Source of the DNA: Silene latifolia
Lineage: Eukaryota > Streptophyta > Magnoliopsida > Caryophyllales > Caryophyllaceae
Reading direction: 5' to 3'
Length of the DNA: 64,000 nt
NCBI RefSeq assembly: GCF_048544455.1
Contig: NC_133536.1
Location: 35,978,652 to 36,042,651, forward strand
This document shows, in pieces, positions 21,898 to 33,553 of this stretch. Position 1 is the stretch's first letter; each line of letters starts with the position of its first letter. The notes under the pieces are model-generated. The model saw nothing but the letters and a program-made list of their open reading frames with translations. It was not told where the DNA came from and ran no database searches. The position numbers were made by a program, and so were the translations under genes.

Positions 21898-23775
21898 CTA
21901 GTTGCCAGACTGAAAGATCAACCTTTTCTTCTGTAGTTGCTTTACCAAATGGTCAGTAGAGGTATCTTCGTTATCATTCGGCGTGACAACGTTGGTATTG
22001 GTGATTGGACCATTTGCTATGGGACCATTTTGAGAAACATTTTGGTATGGACGCCATGAACGAGTAAGGTGATCTACATCTTGGTCCTCACTATTTTGGA
22101 CTATTTCCTCACTGACTTTAACTAGGTAGTGTTCGGTGAGGTATTCATCTTCATCATCGTCGGCCCATACTCCATTGACAGTAGCAAGTTCTCTCAATCT
22201 CATGATCTCGGCCTCTAATTGGATAATTTGGTCGATTAATTCATCAACCACGGCTACTACTTCTTGCATTGTAGCATTTCGAGAGAGATTTAGTGGTGCA
22301 CGTTCTTTGGGTGTTGTATTTGGATCACGTAGGGTTGCCACTACACTTTCTAATTCTGAAACTTGCATATCCACACTCTTTGCCCATGCTATAAAGTCGG
22401 TGAAGGTAGGGGAAATGGTAGAGTAGTTCCCTTCTTCTTCTATTGCATAGAACTCATCTTCGACTGGAGAAATGAGTTGTGAACAATCTAAGGTAGATTC
22501 TTCACTTGTAATCATCAGAATTGCAAGAGGATTCTGAGTATTGTTAGGCTTGCCTCCAGGCGGTATTGGTAGGCGACCGTCTTCAATCATGTCTTGGAGT
22601 ACATGCTTTAGCTTGTAGCATTTTTCTGTATCATGTCCCTTACCTCTATGATATTCGCAGTACAAATTCTCGTCCCAGGATTTGGATTTCTTTTCTGGTT
22701 CAGGCGTAGGACCTATGGGTTGAAGCTTACTCTGTTTCATCAATCTCTTCAGAGCATTGGAGTATGTATCCCCAATGTTTGTGAACTTTCTTTATGGGAT
22801 ACTCTTCTTTGATGGTTCGAGAAGGTTAACCTCATCAGTCTTGCTAGTAGAGCCGTAAGAACGACTTGTTGAACCTTGATATCCACGACCTACCATTTTC
22901 GACAAGAGCCCTTTATGGATGTCATCTTCGATCCTTGTTCCTAGTACGGTTAAGTTCTTGAAGGTCTTAATGTTTTGGTACCTCAAATGATTTGCATAAA
23001 TAGGCTTTAAATTGTCCACGAATTTTTCCACGAGGGTAGCTTCATCTGGACGCTCGACAAGTTGGGTACTAGTCTTCCTCCACCTACTTAGGAAGTCGGT
23101 GAAGCCTTCTTTATCATTTTGGGTAAGAACCTCTAAAGTGCGCATATTGACTTTGATCTCAGCATTATCCGCATATTGCTTAGCAAACTCGATCGCGGCA
23201 TCATCCCAGGTGGCAATATTCTTGTGTTCTAGGGAATAGAACCATTGCTTAGGAATGGTGTCGAGAGATGAAGGAAAGATCCTTAAGAACATCTCGGGTT
23301 TAATGCCTTTGATAGACATGTAATCCTTGAAAGCACGGATATGGTTCAAAGGGTTTTCATGCCCCTTGAATTTTGGGATATCCGTAATGTTGAAGTTGGT
23401 TGGCAATTTGGAACTCACGGCCTCATACTTGCGATTGTTTTCCTTATAGATATTATCCCCTTTGAGATACATCAGTTGTTCCTCTAAGTATTGGAATCGT
23501 TTCTCAGCTGCAGTCGGATCTACGGGAGGGCTGACCTCTTGTCCTCCCACAAAAGGTGGAGGATTTTCATTCACGAAGTCATTCACAAAATCATGAAGTA
23601 TTTCATTTTCTGCAGGAGGCAACCTAGTTTCTACGGCAACAATTCGGTCCTCGATCGTGTTGAGGCGATTATTCACTAGGTCTTGGCTAGTTTGGAGATG
23701 AGCGAGCGCGGATAGGATTAGATCATTACCATTCGGTGGTTGTTCATTGAAACTTGCGTGACTAGTTCCAGGCAT
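21898..23775 (-). pseudogene. Gag of element A
   Basis: Starts MPGTSHASFNEQPP at 23775, the same start as in element B. Residues 120-290 form the retrotransposon Gag domain (NPLNHIRAFKDYMSIKG, FPSSLDTIPKQWFYSLEH, FLSRWRKTS). After a stop at 22792 the frame resumes at 22743 with a zinc knuckle variant CEYHRGKGHDTEKC (CX2HX4HX4C) and a long acidic, partly coiled-coil segment up to 21898. It would package element RNA in cytoplasmic particles. The frame break lies between capsid and knuckle. Confidence 0.88.
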
Positions 23776-24537
23776 CTTGAAAACTGGATAAGAGATCGAC
23801 GACGAATCAAAACACGATCGACCATTCTAGCACACTTACTCAAAGAAAAGGTTTGACTTGTGAAGTGGGAGTGTGCCACTTGTGTCAAGTGAGGTTTGAA
23901 GAAATGACAAGGTTTGGAAATGTTTGTCCTAGTTAACTATAGTGTAGTTGTAGGAGTGGACTCAAAGTGAGGTTTTGAAATGGGCTTCGAAGCCCGAATT
24001 TTGACTCGACAATTGGATAGAGTTTTGACTGGTTTTGCGCTAATGTTGGCCTATTTCGAAAATTTTACATTTTGAAGGAGGTTTTGATTTTTTTACAAAA
24101 TTCGTCATGGTTTTGTTTATAAAATGGTGATCACATATATTACAAGCATTATAACGGGATGCTGAGTGCATTTAAAAGGGTTTTGGTTTAAAGGGTGGGT
24201 TGCCATACCGAACAATCAAACCCGGGGTTTATGGAGAGGCTCGTACCAAACAGGAGTAAGGCTGATACCTAGTCCATCCCTCGAGTAGTGAAAGCCCTTG
24301 ATACAAACAAGAGTAAGTACCATGGTATAGTTGACGTCAATCGCTATCCATCCTTAGGCCCAAATAAGAATTTGGACCGTCTAGATGGGACGATTGGTCG
24401 AATGGGTTTGGTTGGGCCTAGGAAGGCCGAATAAACGATCTAGGAAGATCGAGTTATGAAAAACCGACAACTGTTTTGTACAAACTATTCCCTAACCTTG
24501 TTCAAGTATCACCCTTGGCTACACGTAAGTGTATTAA
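23776..24537 (-). other. Untranslated leader of element A
   Basis: Region between PBS and gag. It has no gene and is matched by 57800-58573 in element B, so it is conserved within the family and may hold packaging signals. Confidence 0.7.
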
Positions 24538-24555
24538 TCCCCAGCGAAGTCGCCA
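24538..24555 (-). other. Primer-binding site of element A
   Basis: Minus strand TGGCGACTTCGCTGGGGA, three bases inside the LTR end (GTCCACA). The same site in B is TGGCGACTCCGCTGGGGA. Tat/Ogre elements are reported to use tRNA-Arg with this type of PBS; I have not checked the tRNA sequence. Confidence 0.8.
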
Positions 24556-24558
24556 AAC

Positions 24559-26936
24559 TGTGGACGCGGGCCCACGAGGGTCGCTCGGGTAGAAAAGCGA
24601 GCAAGCTTTGCATTTGTGGAGTCGCCACCAATTTATTGTGGAAAATTGGAAACCGTTCGAATACCTCATGCCATGTAAAGACACAAAGTAGTGACATGAA
24701 CACCAAGAACTCGTTACCCTTAGCTTTCTATGTCTAGAATGACTCTCGTGGATGCCAATGAACATGGATGTTCACAGAGATCTGGAGTAAGGGGTGAGGG
24801 TACATATTAGGAAGCTCTTTTGATCGAACACCTAATCCCGCCCGCCTCGATAGCGACCTCTACTAATGATTAGGGAAGTTATTCATACTCGATATGTTGT
24901 CAGTTATATGCATGCAATGCAACATCCATTAGATTAATCCTAGCATGTGATAATTAACTAAGTCGGTAAACACGTAATTTAACATGCGTTAATATCGAGG
25001 TAGAAACTTAATGTTAATTACATGTGAGAGACATACAAGCAATAATAAAGAATAAAGAAATATAATAAAGAAAATTACAATAATTACAATAGGTTAATCG
25101 ATTTACGTCGAAAGTACATTCAAAACGGATAATTTGAGAAAAAGAAAAGAGAAAACAAATTATCGAACAGAATATTAGTGATAATATGAATACTAGTTAA
25201 TTAATACGTAATTAATAAAGTAGGTAAAGGCAGAAACGGGAGTTCAGAGACAGAACTCAACCCGGAACAGGCGCAGCAGAGCTGCATCCTTTGGAAGAGG
25301 TGTTGCAAACGCTGCATCTGTTCCTGAGTTCAGTTCTGGCTGTGAAGCCGGAATTGCAAATTGTTAATATTCATTGGTGATTTAAGGATATATTATAGAC
25401 ATTTGACTCGTATAGAAGTGATTTAACGCATTATTTACATATGATTAGGTCATAAAAACAATAAAACATGGATAAAATTAATTAGGACAAATCAAAAGGT
25501 TAATTACGGGATTAATGATACAAATTAACAAACTAATCAAATTAATTAAGTTATTAATGACGAACTAATGATGGCAATAATAATAAACAGATGAAAATAT
25601 ATCAATGAATGAATTCCAGAGACTCAATATTGATGAATCGAACCTCCAAAAACCCGAATTGATTTCAATGACGAAAACCCGCAAATATGAATTATGAGGG
25701 ATTAAGTCGGGATTTAAAAGATGAATTAATTAATAACGAATTACATGTTAAAGATATTATACTAGAATTATCGTGTCAATGAAACATGAACAAACAAAGA
25801 AAAAACAAAACAAATAGACGAACAAAAGACGAAGGAAGAAGAAAGGAAGCAGGAACTGCGGCAGCCTCAGGAAGAGGCGCAACTGGTGCTGCATCCCTTC
25901 GAAGAGGCGCAACAGTTACCGCGTCCTTTCTCGACGTTTATCTCCTGTTAATCCGTAAAAGGGTTTGAAACAAGGTTTTATAAATCGGTTTTGAATGTGT
26001 TTTCGACGTAAACCTTACAATAATGATTACAAAAATAAATTACAATAATAAAATATGGGATTTACACCCTCAGACTTATGTGTTTGACGAAACGAGATTG
26101 ACTAAGTTAACGTTTAGTGATGCTCGACTCGAATGTACGACGAAAGTGCCCTCTAAGAGGAAATTTAACCAGATTGATTAAGTTGATTGATGTGGAGTTG
26201 GTCAAATTGGTCGGTCATGCAAAACGAGGCTGGTACTCAGAAGGATCCGAACTTACGTGGTCAAAATTTCAAGCACGTAGACGCCAAAAAGCAAGAGCGT
26301 GGTCTTAGAATACAAAGGGAGAAGAGAAAGGTGGACACTCGCGTGAGAAATATGAGGAACGAAGGTCCCTATTTATACTAATCACACGAAGGAATTAGGG
26401 TTTCGGAAAAACTTTGGAAGTGAATCTCGAAAAGATTTGAAAATACGCAGAAAGGAACTGGGGAAGAGGCGCAACAGCCACTGTGTCTCTTAGAAGAGGC
26501 GCAGCACCTGCTGCGTCCTTTCCCAAGTGGTTTCCTCCTGCGGAAGAAAGATTTCCGCGTTTCTATTATGGAATTGCGGTTTGATCTCAATTTCCTTAAT
26601 ATTTTATATAATATTTCCGGGATATAATTTGCCAAAGAGATTAAAAGGTCGAAAATATGGAATAGAATTATCCGGAACATTCTAGAATATTCTGACTCGG
26701 CATTTTAAACGGTTATTAGAAAATGAAGACGATTTTTGACCCGGACTCCAAATGTACTCTAATTACTGTCAAAACGACCGTATCGGCGCGTAGATGACGA
26801 CTATGAGGTAAACACAAGTGTTTGAGCTATCACTTGACGATAAACTTACGAACTGTCTTAAACGTTCCGCGTACCAAACATGCGGCCCAATCATCACCGG
26901 GTGGCTTGCGGGAGGTGCAGAAATGAGGTATCTACA
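24559..26936 (-). repeat. 5' LTR of element A
   Basis: 2378 bp, bounded on the minus strand by TGTAGATACC (26936) and GTCCACA (24559). It contains minus-strand TATAAATA at 26370-26377 and three GC-rich inverted-repeat clusters: about 26458-26523 upstream of the TATA box, and 25865-25928 and 25263-25327 downstream in the presumed transcribed part. Confidence 0.92.
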
Positions 26937-27770
26937 AGGTGCTGCAAACATCCCCAGAGCATTCAGGTAAAATTCAAATACTTCAAATATGTGCAATTTA
27001 ACATAAACCATAAATACAGGAAACTTACCACTCTCCAAAGAAGGATATCTTAAATAGTCTAGGCCAGACCCTAGACTCTCAGTCCGGACAAACATATAAG
27101 TTTTTGCCCAGCCTGTATCATCACCAGAATCTAGGTTGGTGATTAATGGAGACATCTTGGATCTGATCCTTAAATTGAAACGACCAGTAGAAGGATTTTT
27201 CAAATGATATACTGCCTTAATATCATTAATAGTAATTGTAAGATTATGCTTGGTGCATAAGTTCTCGACAGAATGAACAAGCTTCTAAACCATGGGCATG
27301 ATCTGTAAAGGAGATACTTCCATAGCCCGGATGGTATCAATCATCAGAGGAGTAAAGGGCAACCTAAAACCAGCCTTGAAAGCCCACTCATAGATGCAAA
27401 ACCAGCCTGGTGACGTCCAATTGGCCCTGACAGGACAAGATTCAGGGATCCAGACCTCGGCTGAATCAGGGATTAATTTTTTTCTCCCTCAAAATCCCGT
27501 CATAATTTATTTTCAACAGGTTCTCTTCAGAAAAAGAAGACTCAAGTGACCGAAGAGCAGAGAAAATAGAATCTTGGTACTTAAAAGCTATAGAACGAGC
27601 AGGAGGATCAACCTCAACCACCTCCTCTTCGTGGGTTTCTGTTGGTTCAGGACCAGCTGCAGCCTTCTGAGAAGCAGGGCGTTTTTTTGGCTCCCATACT
27701 CTTTGGTATTTCTTAGAAATAAATATGTTTGTGAAAATTGGGGAAATTCTTTAAGAGTTGCAGGGAACAA
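26937..27770 (-). pseudogene. Antisense gene of element D (Transposase_28-like), partial
   Basis: Minus-strand coding matches the antisense gene of element C: LPFTPLMIDTIRAMEVSPLQ, then STGRFNLRIRSKMSPLITNL and DSGDDTGWAKTYMFVR. A splice donor GGTAAGTTT follows the codons for YPSLES, at about 27027, at the same position as in C. The N-terminal part (up to about 27700) is acidic and low in complexity, and no clear start remains. Intron sequence then runs into the LTR of A at 26936. The domain resembles the plant 'putative gypsy-type transposon' family PF04195, from memory. Two or more stops interrupt it. Confidence 0.65.
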
Positions 27771-28079
27771 ATTAGGTTTTATTTTCTGAGAAATTAAGAA
27801 AGAGTCTTAGAGAGAATATAGCAAGAGAAGTAGCAGAATTTTGGTAAATAAAAAACTCACCCTTAATACCACATTTATAGGAGTGCTATAACGGTTTAAA
27901 AACCCTAGAAATTGCAAAACTATCAGCGTGACATCATCAAGCTAGCCGTTGCAGTGTTTAACGGTTACTAGAAGTCTAAGAGTCATTGAATAACTATGAT
28001 TCTCTTTATTTTTTAAGCCCGGTAAATTGACATCTTACACCTGGCCTGGTCCAGCACGGGTAAAATGTCAAGGGGCAAT

Positions 28080-28785
28080 TGTTAGGCCCAAATTAGCCTG
28101 GACCAACCTTAGTCTAGCCTTGCATAATTAGGCTGACTGGGGCAACCAAGTTCTGGGCAAATCTAATTACTATTTGGCAGATAAAGAATATCACAGGACA
28201 AGCAAGCTACCAAACCTTTGAAGAAAGACCTGGTGGTAAGCATAGGATAGCCTGATGGGACTCTTAAGCAGGCTGGATTATATTGACAAACAGGAAAACG
28301 GTTATATAAAAGCAAACGCCCACGTCCTATCCTCATGGAAGACCAAGCCCAACTTCAAAAGCACCTTATTCCCATGAATCAGAACGTGCAAAAGGAGAAA
28401 AGAGAAAATTTGTTGAGGAAGAACAAGTCGACCGGATTAATAGGGAATGTGCCCTATTTTTCAGGTAACAACTCCAACAGTCAAGAGGAGCGTTGGGATT
28501 GAATGCAACGTTAGTATTGGAAGATTATAAATAGCTTGATAAAACATTTGTAAAGGGATATAAGAAAATCATCATTGAAATACAATTTATCTTTTGTTTT
28601 TACTGTGTATTCAATCATTTACACTATATTATTGTTCAGCTTATCCAAGAAATAAAAACAACATCGTTTATACTTAATTCTTTCAATTCATTTACTCATA
28701 CTTTTTGTCCGTAATATAAAGAGCTAGATACCCTCACTACTTAATAACCAAGCCGGATCCTTCCAGGAGAAATCCTGCTAAAACA
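28080..28785 (+). repeat. 3' LTR of element D
   Basis: Starts TGTTAGGCCC right after the polypurine tract and ends CTAAAACA. It is followed by ATCATCATCAT, a fragment of the microsatellite seen at 45289. Confidence 0.75.
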
Positions 28786-28796
28786 ATCATCATCAT

Positions 28797-29520
28797 TGTT
28801 GGGCCCAAAATTATCCTGCCTGACCTGACATAGGCCAGGCAGTAACCAAAACCAAATTCCAAGCAAAAGACACCTGACACTAGGCATTTATCAATTATGG
28901 ATAGGCACTAAACAGGAGTTGATGTAAGGCGGGCAATAGCTAACGTGCAGCCTTAAAGGAGAACACGTCAGGTATAAAACAAACGTTGAACGAGAATAGC
29001 AGGCAACAACCAAGCAGTTTATATATGCTCCATACAAACAAGGAAGACCAATTCAGAAGGAAAAAATAAGGAGAATAGTCGAAAGCAACGGCTAGATAAA
29101 TAGCAACCACCTCCGGGTATATAGGGCACACGCCCTATTTACCAGGAAACCCTAAACGGTAGAAAAGGGACTTGGAAAACGAGTATAAAAGCAAGAGAAG
29201 ACAAAATCAGAGAGACATTCAACACACTCTTACTCTCACTTACATTCTTGTACTCTTAAGAAATATAACTTAGCCTGTCACCCTGATATACCAATACTCT
29301 GTCAGGCTGTCAAAGATCATAGTAACAATCACTCCTGGCTTGGTGCCCATGGTTTTTTCCCTTATTCCCAGGGTTTTTCCACGTAAAAAATCTTTGTGTC
29401 CTCATTTATTATTTTTTCTTTTATTTAACAATACTAGTCAGGCGAGTTGTTTGAGTTAGATCACCCTACACATAAACTCCTGGCAGGAAGTTCTTATTCA
29501 GTAAAATCCCTTTCAAAATA
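28797..29520 (+). repeat. 5' LTR of element C
   Basis: A 724-bp LTR starting TGTTGGGCCC. The 3' end reads CAAAATA, whereas the other LTR has CAAAACA, so the terminal CA has mutated to TA. Confidence 0.9.
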
Positions 29521-29522
29521 AT

Positions 29523-29540
29523 TGGCGCCCACCGTGGGGC
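29523..29540 (+). other. Primer-binding site of element C
   Basis: TGGCGCCCACCGTGGGGC two bases after the LTR. It differs from the PBS of A and B, so C belongs to another family and probably uses another tRNA. Confidence 0.8.
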
Positions 29541-29596
29541 ATCTAGCTCCAAAATAATCAAGACCCATAACCAAACACCACAAAAAAACTTGAAAA

Positions 29597-30988
29597 ATGG
29601 CAGGAGATAGCGTTGAGCAACAACTGGCTGCCGCCCAACAACAATTGTTGGAAATGGAACAGTTGAAACAAAAAATGGCCCAGGCTGAAGCAGAAGTTGC
29701 AAAATTGAAAGAATCAGAATCCAGCCTGAAACTAAAGCTGGGAGAAAAAGCTTTAGGATCAAGGTTGAAAGTTCAGTCTGGCACACCATTCTCCTCAATC
29801 ATCAGGAACATTGATTTCTCCAATCTTGGCACTCCTACTCCACCAAAGTCCAAAACAGGAGAAGAAACCTCACCAGATCAGACCAACACAGCCATCATGA
29901 TGGCTATGCTCCAGGAAATCCAAAAACTCCATGAAAGATTTGAGAAGATTCCAGGAGTTCTCACCCCAATTGAAGAAGCAAATCCAGAGAGTTATGTTGA
30001 TTCACCCTTTGTGGATGAAATAGCAAAAATAGACCTGCCAAAGAAATTTGTGGTTCTTTCAATGAGAATCTATGATGGGACCACATATCCACAAAATCAT
30101 GTTGCCTACTACAAGCAAAGAATGCTGGCAGCATCAATTCCCAGTGAACTACGCCAAGTCTGCATGTCTAAAGGATTTGGAACAACCCTGAACGGACCTG
30201 CCCTCCAATGGTACATAAACCTGCCAAACGGAAGCATCAAGTCCTTTGCTGGCCTGGTCAATTCTTTCAATCATCAGTTTGCCAGCAGCAGGGAACTAGA
30301 AAAGAGATCCAGTGACTTATACAGGATCAAACAAAAGCCTGGAGAATTAATCAGATCCTACATGACAAGATTCAACAAAGAAAAGGTTTCAATCTCCAGA
30401 TGTGATGTTGGAACAGCCGTGGAAGCTTTCAGGCAAGGGTTACCCCTGGACAGTGACTTCTATGACGCAATGACTATGAAGCCCTGTCATACCTTTGAAG
30501 ATGTCCAGGCATTAGCCATAGGCTATATCAGGCTGGAAGAAGACAAAGGCTACAAGGCAGACAATGCTAACAGCAGTTCAGGATATGACAAAGTCAACAG
30601 AAAAAGTTCCAACCACAGAGGAAGCAGTTCCAGGCCATCTCCTTACACAAGACCTGACAAATCAGAAGTCAACTATACACATGAACAACGAGGTAACTCC
30701 TATACTTATCCTCCTATCCAAGGATATAACTTCTCTGTTGACATTGCACGACTGATCAAGAGACTTGACCATATGGGAGACATTGTCAAGTGGCCAAAGA
30801 AGTCAGACAACCCCAACTCAAGAAAAGATACCACCAGGTGGTGTGAATTTCACATGGATATAGGGCACACAACAGAAGAATGCCTGGGACTGTGCAGACA
30901 AGTGGCTTACCTGCTAAAGAAAGGATATTTGAAAGACCTGATGCTAACAAAGAGCAGGGAAGATGATGGAACAAGAAAGAACACCTAA
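29597..30988 (+). CDS. Gag of element C
   Basis: A 463-residue open frame starting MAGDSVEQQL, 77 bases after the LTR. Residues 5-60 form a coiled coil rich in Gln/Glu/Lys. Residues 150-300 are the retrotransposon Gag domain (MRIYDGTTYPQNHVAYYKQR, LQWYINLPNGSIKSFAGLV, KQKPGELIRSYMTRFNKE). A zinc-knuckle variant CEFHMDIGHTTEEC lies near residue 417. The length is normal for the family. It is in the same frame as pol and is separated from it by TAA at 30986-30988 and further stops. It would form cytoplasmic particles around element RNA and is the best-preserved coding unit in the window. Confidence 0.9.
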   Translation: MAGDSVEQQLAAAQQQLLEMEQLKQKMAQAEAEVAKLKESESSLKLKLGEKALGSRLKVQSGTPFSSIIRNIDFSNLGTPTPPKSKTGEETSPDQTNTAIMMAMLQEIQKLHERFEKIPGVLTPIEEANPESYVDSPFVDEIAKIDLPKKFVVLSMRIYDGTTYPQNHVAYYKQRMLAASIPSELRQVCMSKGFGTTLNGPALQWYINLPNGSIKSFAGLVNSFNHQFASSRELEKRSSDLYRIKQKPGELIRSYMTRFNKEKVSISRCDVGTAVEAFRQGLPLDSDFYDAMTMKPCHTFEDVQALAIGYIRLEEDKGYKADNANSSSGYDKVNRKSSNHRGSSSRPSPYTRPDKSEVNYTHEQRGNSYTYPPIQGYNFSVDIARLIKRLDHMGDIVKWPKKSDNPNSRKDTTRWCEFHMDIGHTTEECLGLCRQVAYLLKKGYLKDLMLTKSREDDGTRKNT

Positions 30989-31636
30989 AGGCAATAACGT
31001 GACTTACCCCCTGCACCACCCATCTATGAGGTCAAATTCATCAATGGAGGATCAGAGATTTGTGGCCTGACCAGTTCAGCTGCAAAGAAAATTGCCAGGG
31101 AGTCAAAAATGAAATCTCCTTTTAAACCTAGCAATTTACCTCAAATTACTTTTGACGACACTGATATGTAGGGTATTCCAGACCTCCACCACGACAGCCT
31201 AGTCATCACCATGCAAATAGGAACTGCATGTGTCATGAGAATCCTGGTAGATGGAGGCAGTTCAGTGAACCTGATCATGCTTGATGTCCTTAAAGCAATG
31301 AAGATTGATGAAAGCCAAATCATAAAGAAGTCTAATGTCTTGGTAGGATTCAGTGGAGAAACAAGGAACACACTGGGGGAAATACACCTACCCACATATG
31401 TGGAAGGAGTATCCTCATACGAAATATTTGGAGTCCTGGACTGCCTGTCATCCTACAACGCCATACTAGGAAGACCATGGATCCATAACGTAAGGGCCAT
31501 ACCCTCCACCTATCACCAGTGCATCAAGATACCAACAGAATGGGGAGTAGCAACCATAAAAGGTGAACACAAATCTGCCCAGGAATGCTATACTGAGTCA
31601 CTGAAACCTTCCAAGGCAGATAAGTCTCTCGCCTAG
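30989..31636 (+). pseudogene. Aspartic protease region of element C
   Basis: In gag's frame, with a TAG at 31169-31171 (probably from CAG). RILVDGGSSVNLIMLDVLK holds the retropepsin active-site loop, here DGG instead of the usual DTG or DSG, a change common in Tat elements. ILGRPWIHNVRAIPSTYH follows. The segment ends at a TAG at 31634-31636. It would process the polyprotein. Confidence 0.85.
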
Positions 31637-33553
31637 CAATTACAGTACCCTGTCAGGACAACTCATGTGGCAGAAACCAAAATGGAAACAGATCAAGTAA
31701 TTTTAGACCCTGAGTATCCTGACAGGCATTTACTGGTAGGATCTAATGTCCCTGACAACATCAGGCCAGAATTAGTAAGTTTTCTCAAAAGTAAATCTTC
31801 ATGTTTTGCCTGGTCACATTTTGATATGACTGGTATAGATGCCAACATTATTACACATAAACTAAATATAGACAAGTCTTAGAAGCCTGTCCAGCAGAAA
31901 AGAAGAAAATTTGCCGCTGAACGAAATGCTATTATTAATGAAGAAGTGGACAAACTATTGGATATGGGGATGATAAGAGAAGTCATGTACCCTGACTGGC
32001 TAGCCAATGTAGTGGTAGTACAAAAGAAGAATGGCAAGCGGAGAGTTTGTGTAGATTACACAGACCTCAATAAAGCCTGCCCAAAAGATCAATTTCCACT
32101 CTCACACATATACGCAATGGTAGATGCTACAGCAGGGCATGAACTCCTAACATTCATGGATGCCTCAAGTGGATTCAACCAAATCAAGATGCACCCATCT
32201 GACCAGGAACATACTGTATTCATCACGGAAAGAGGCATATATTGCTACACAGCAATGCCCTTTGGCCTGAAAAATGCAGGGGCAACATACCAACGCCTGG
32301 TCAATACAATGTTCAAGGACCAAATAGGGGACACAATGGAAGTCTATATTGATGACATGGTGGTCAAATCAAAGAAGGCTGAAGACCATGTCAGGGACTT
32401 GGAAACAGCTCTCAAGATCCTGGAAGAATTCAACATGAAGCTTAACCCTTCCAAATGCCACTTTGGAGTCTCTTCAGGCAAATTCCTAGGTTACATGGTA
32501 ACCAAAAGAGGAATAGAAGCCAGCCCAGAACAAATAAAAGCCATACTGGAACTGGAATCCCCCATGTCAGTCAAAGACATCCAAAAGCTGACAGGACGAG
32601 TTGCAGCCCTGAATAGATTCATATCCAGATCATCAGAAAGGTGCAAGGCATTCTATGACTTACTCAGGAAAAACAAGACATTCAAATGGTTGCCTGAACA
32701 TGAGACAGCCTTCCAAGATCTCAAAACATACCTAACCACACCTCCACTACTTGCCAAACCAGACAAAGGAGAACCCCTGGCGGTCTACCTATCTGTCACG
32801 GAGACAGCAGTAAGTGGAGTCCTGACTAAAGAAATCGACGGCCAACAGCATCCAGTCTACTATGTAAGTAAGAGTCTTCTAAATGCAGAAACTAGGTATG
32901 GCTTACTTGAAAAATACGTACTTGCTTTAGTCATGTCCTGCACCAAACTTCGACCTTATTTTGAAAGCCACCCAATTATTGTAAGAACCAACCTGCCTAT
33001 CAAATCTGTCCTGAGAAAGCCTGAGTTATCAGGCAGAATGGCAAAATGGTCAGTACAAATTAGCACCTATAACATAACCTTTGAACCTAGGATAACAATT
33101 AAGTCTCAGGCATTAGCAGACTTCGTGGCTGAATTCAGTCCTACCCTAGAACCAGACCTCATAAAAGACGTAAATCACCTTGACACCCATAAGACAGACC
33201 AGGAATGGACCCTACACGTAGATGGGGCAACAAATATGAAAGGCACTGGCCTAGGACTAGTCCATAAATCACCACAGGGAGACCTAATTGCACAGGCTAT
33301 TAGTTGTGAATTCAAAGCCACAAATAATGAAGCTGAGTATGAAGCCCTGATTGCTGGACTAAAGGTATGTATAGAACTCGGTGTAGCAAACCTCAAGGTA
33401 AAAACTGACTCTCTCTTAATTTCCAACCAAGTCAAAGGAATATATGCAGCAAAAGATTCAAAAATGATGCTTTATTTAGAATATGTCAAAAACCTTTGCA
33501 AAAAATTCAAAACCTTTGACATTGACCAAATACCAAGGGACTTAAATACCTAG
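31637..33553 (+). pseudogene. Reverse transcriptase and dual RNase H of element C
   Basis: One frame with stops at 31880-31882 and 33551-33553. RT motifs in order: ANVVVVQKKNGKRRVCVDY, FMDASSGFNQI, MPFGLKNAGATYQ and VYIDDMVVKS (intact YIDD). The first RNase H (PLAVYLSVTETAVSGVL, LEKYVLALVMSCTKLRPY) is followed by an archaeal-type RNase H (WTLHVDGATNMKGTGLGLV, NNEAEYEALIAGL, KVKTDSLLISNQV), with its acidic residues present. The core 31946-33550 is open for 535 residues. It copies element RNA to DNA and degrades the RNA template. Confidence 0.9.

Larger units (their letters stand above)
1..26936 (-). mobile_element. Ty3/gypsy Tat-type LTR retrotransposon A (left end off-window, nested copia inside)
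   Basis: Minus-strand element read from right to left: 5' LTR 24559-26936, PBS 24538-24555, leader, gag 23775-21898, protease, RT, two RNase H domains, integrase ending at 17001, a 7-kb antisense gene region, then the 3' LTR starting at 9875. The 3' LTR is split by copia element E and leaves the window at base 1, so about 1.1 kb of it and the left target duplication are missing. Dual RNase H, long LTRs and antisense genes between pol and the 3' LTR are known features of the Tat lineage (Ogre/Retand). The two LTR copies look roughly 95% or more identical by eye. Coding regions contain several stops and frameshifts, so this copy is dead. It lies inside older element D, whose sequence resumes at 26937. 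Confidence 0.9.
26937..28785 (+). mobile_element. 3' end of gypsy element D, cut by insertion of element A
   Basis: Contains a partial antisense gene, a polypurine tract AAGGGGCAAT (28070-28079) and an LTR (28080-28785). It is related to, but clearly diverged from, the 3' end of element C. The rest of D should lie beyond the other end of A, left of this window. Confidence 0.8.
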
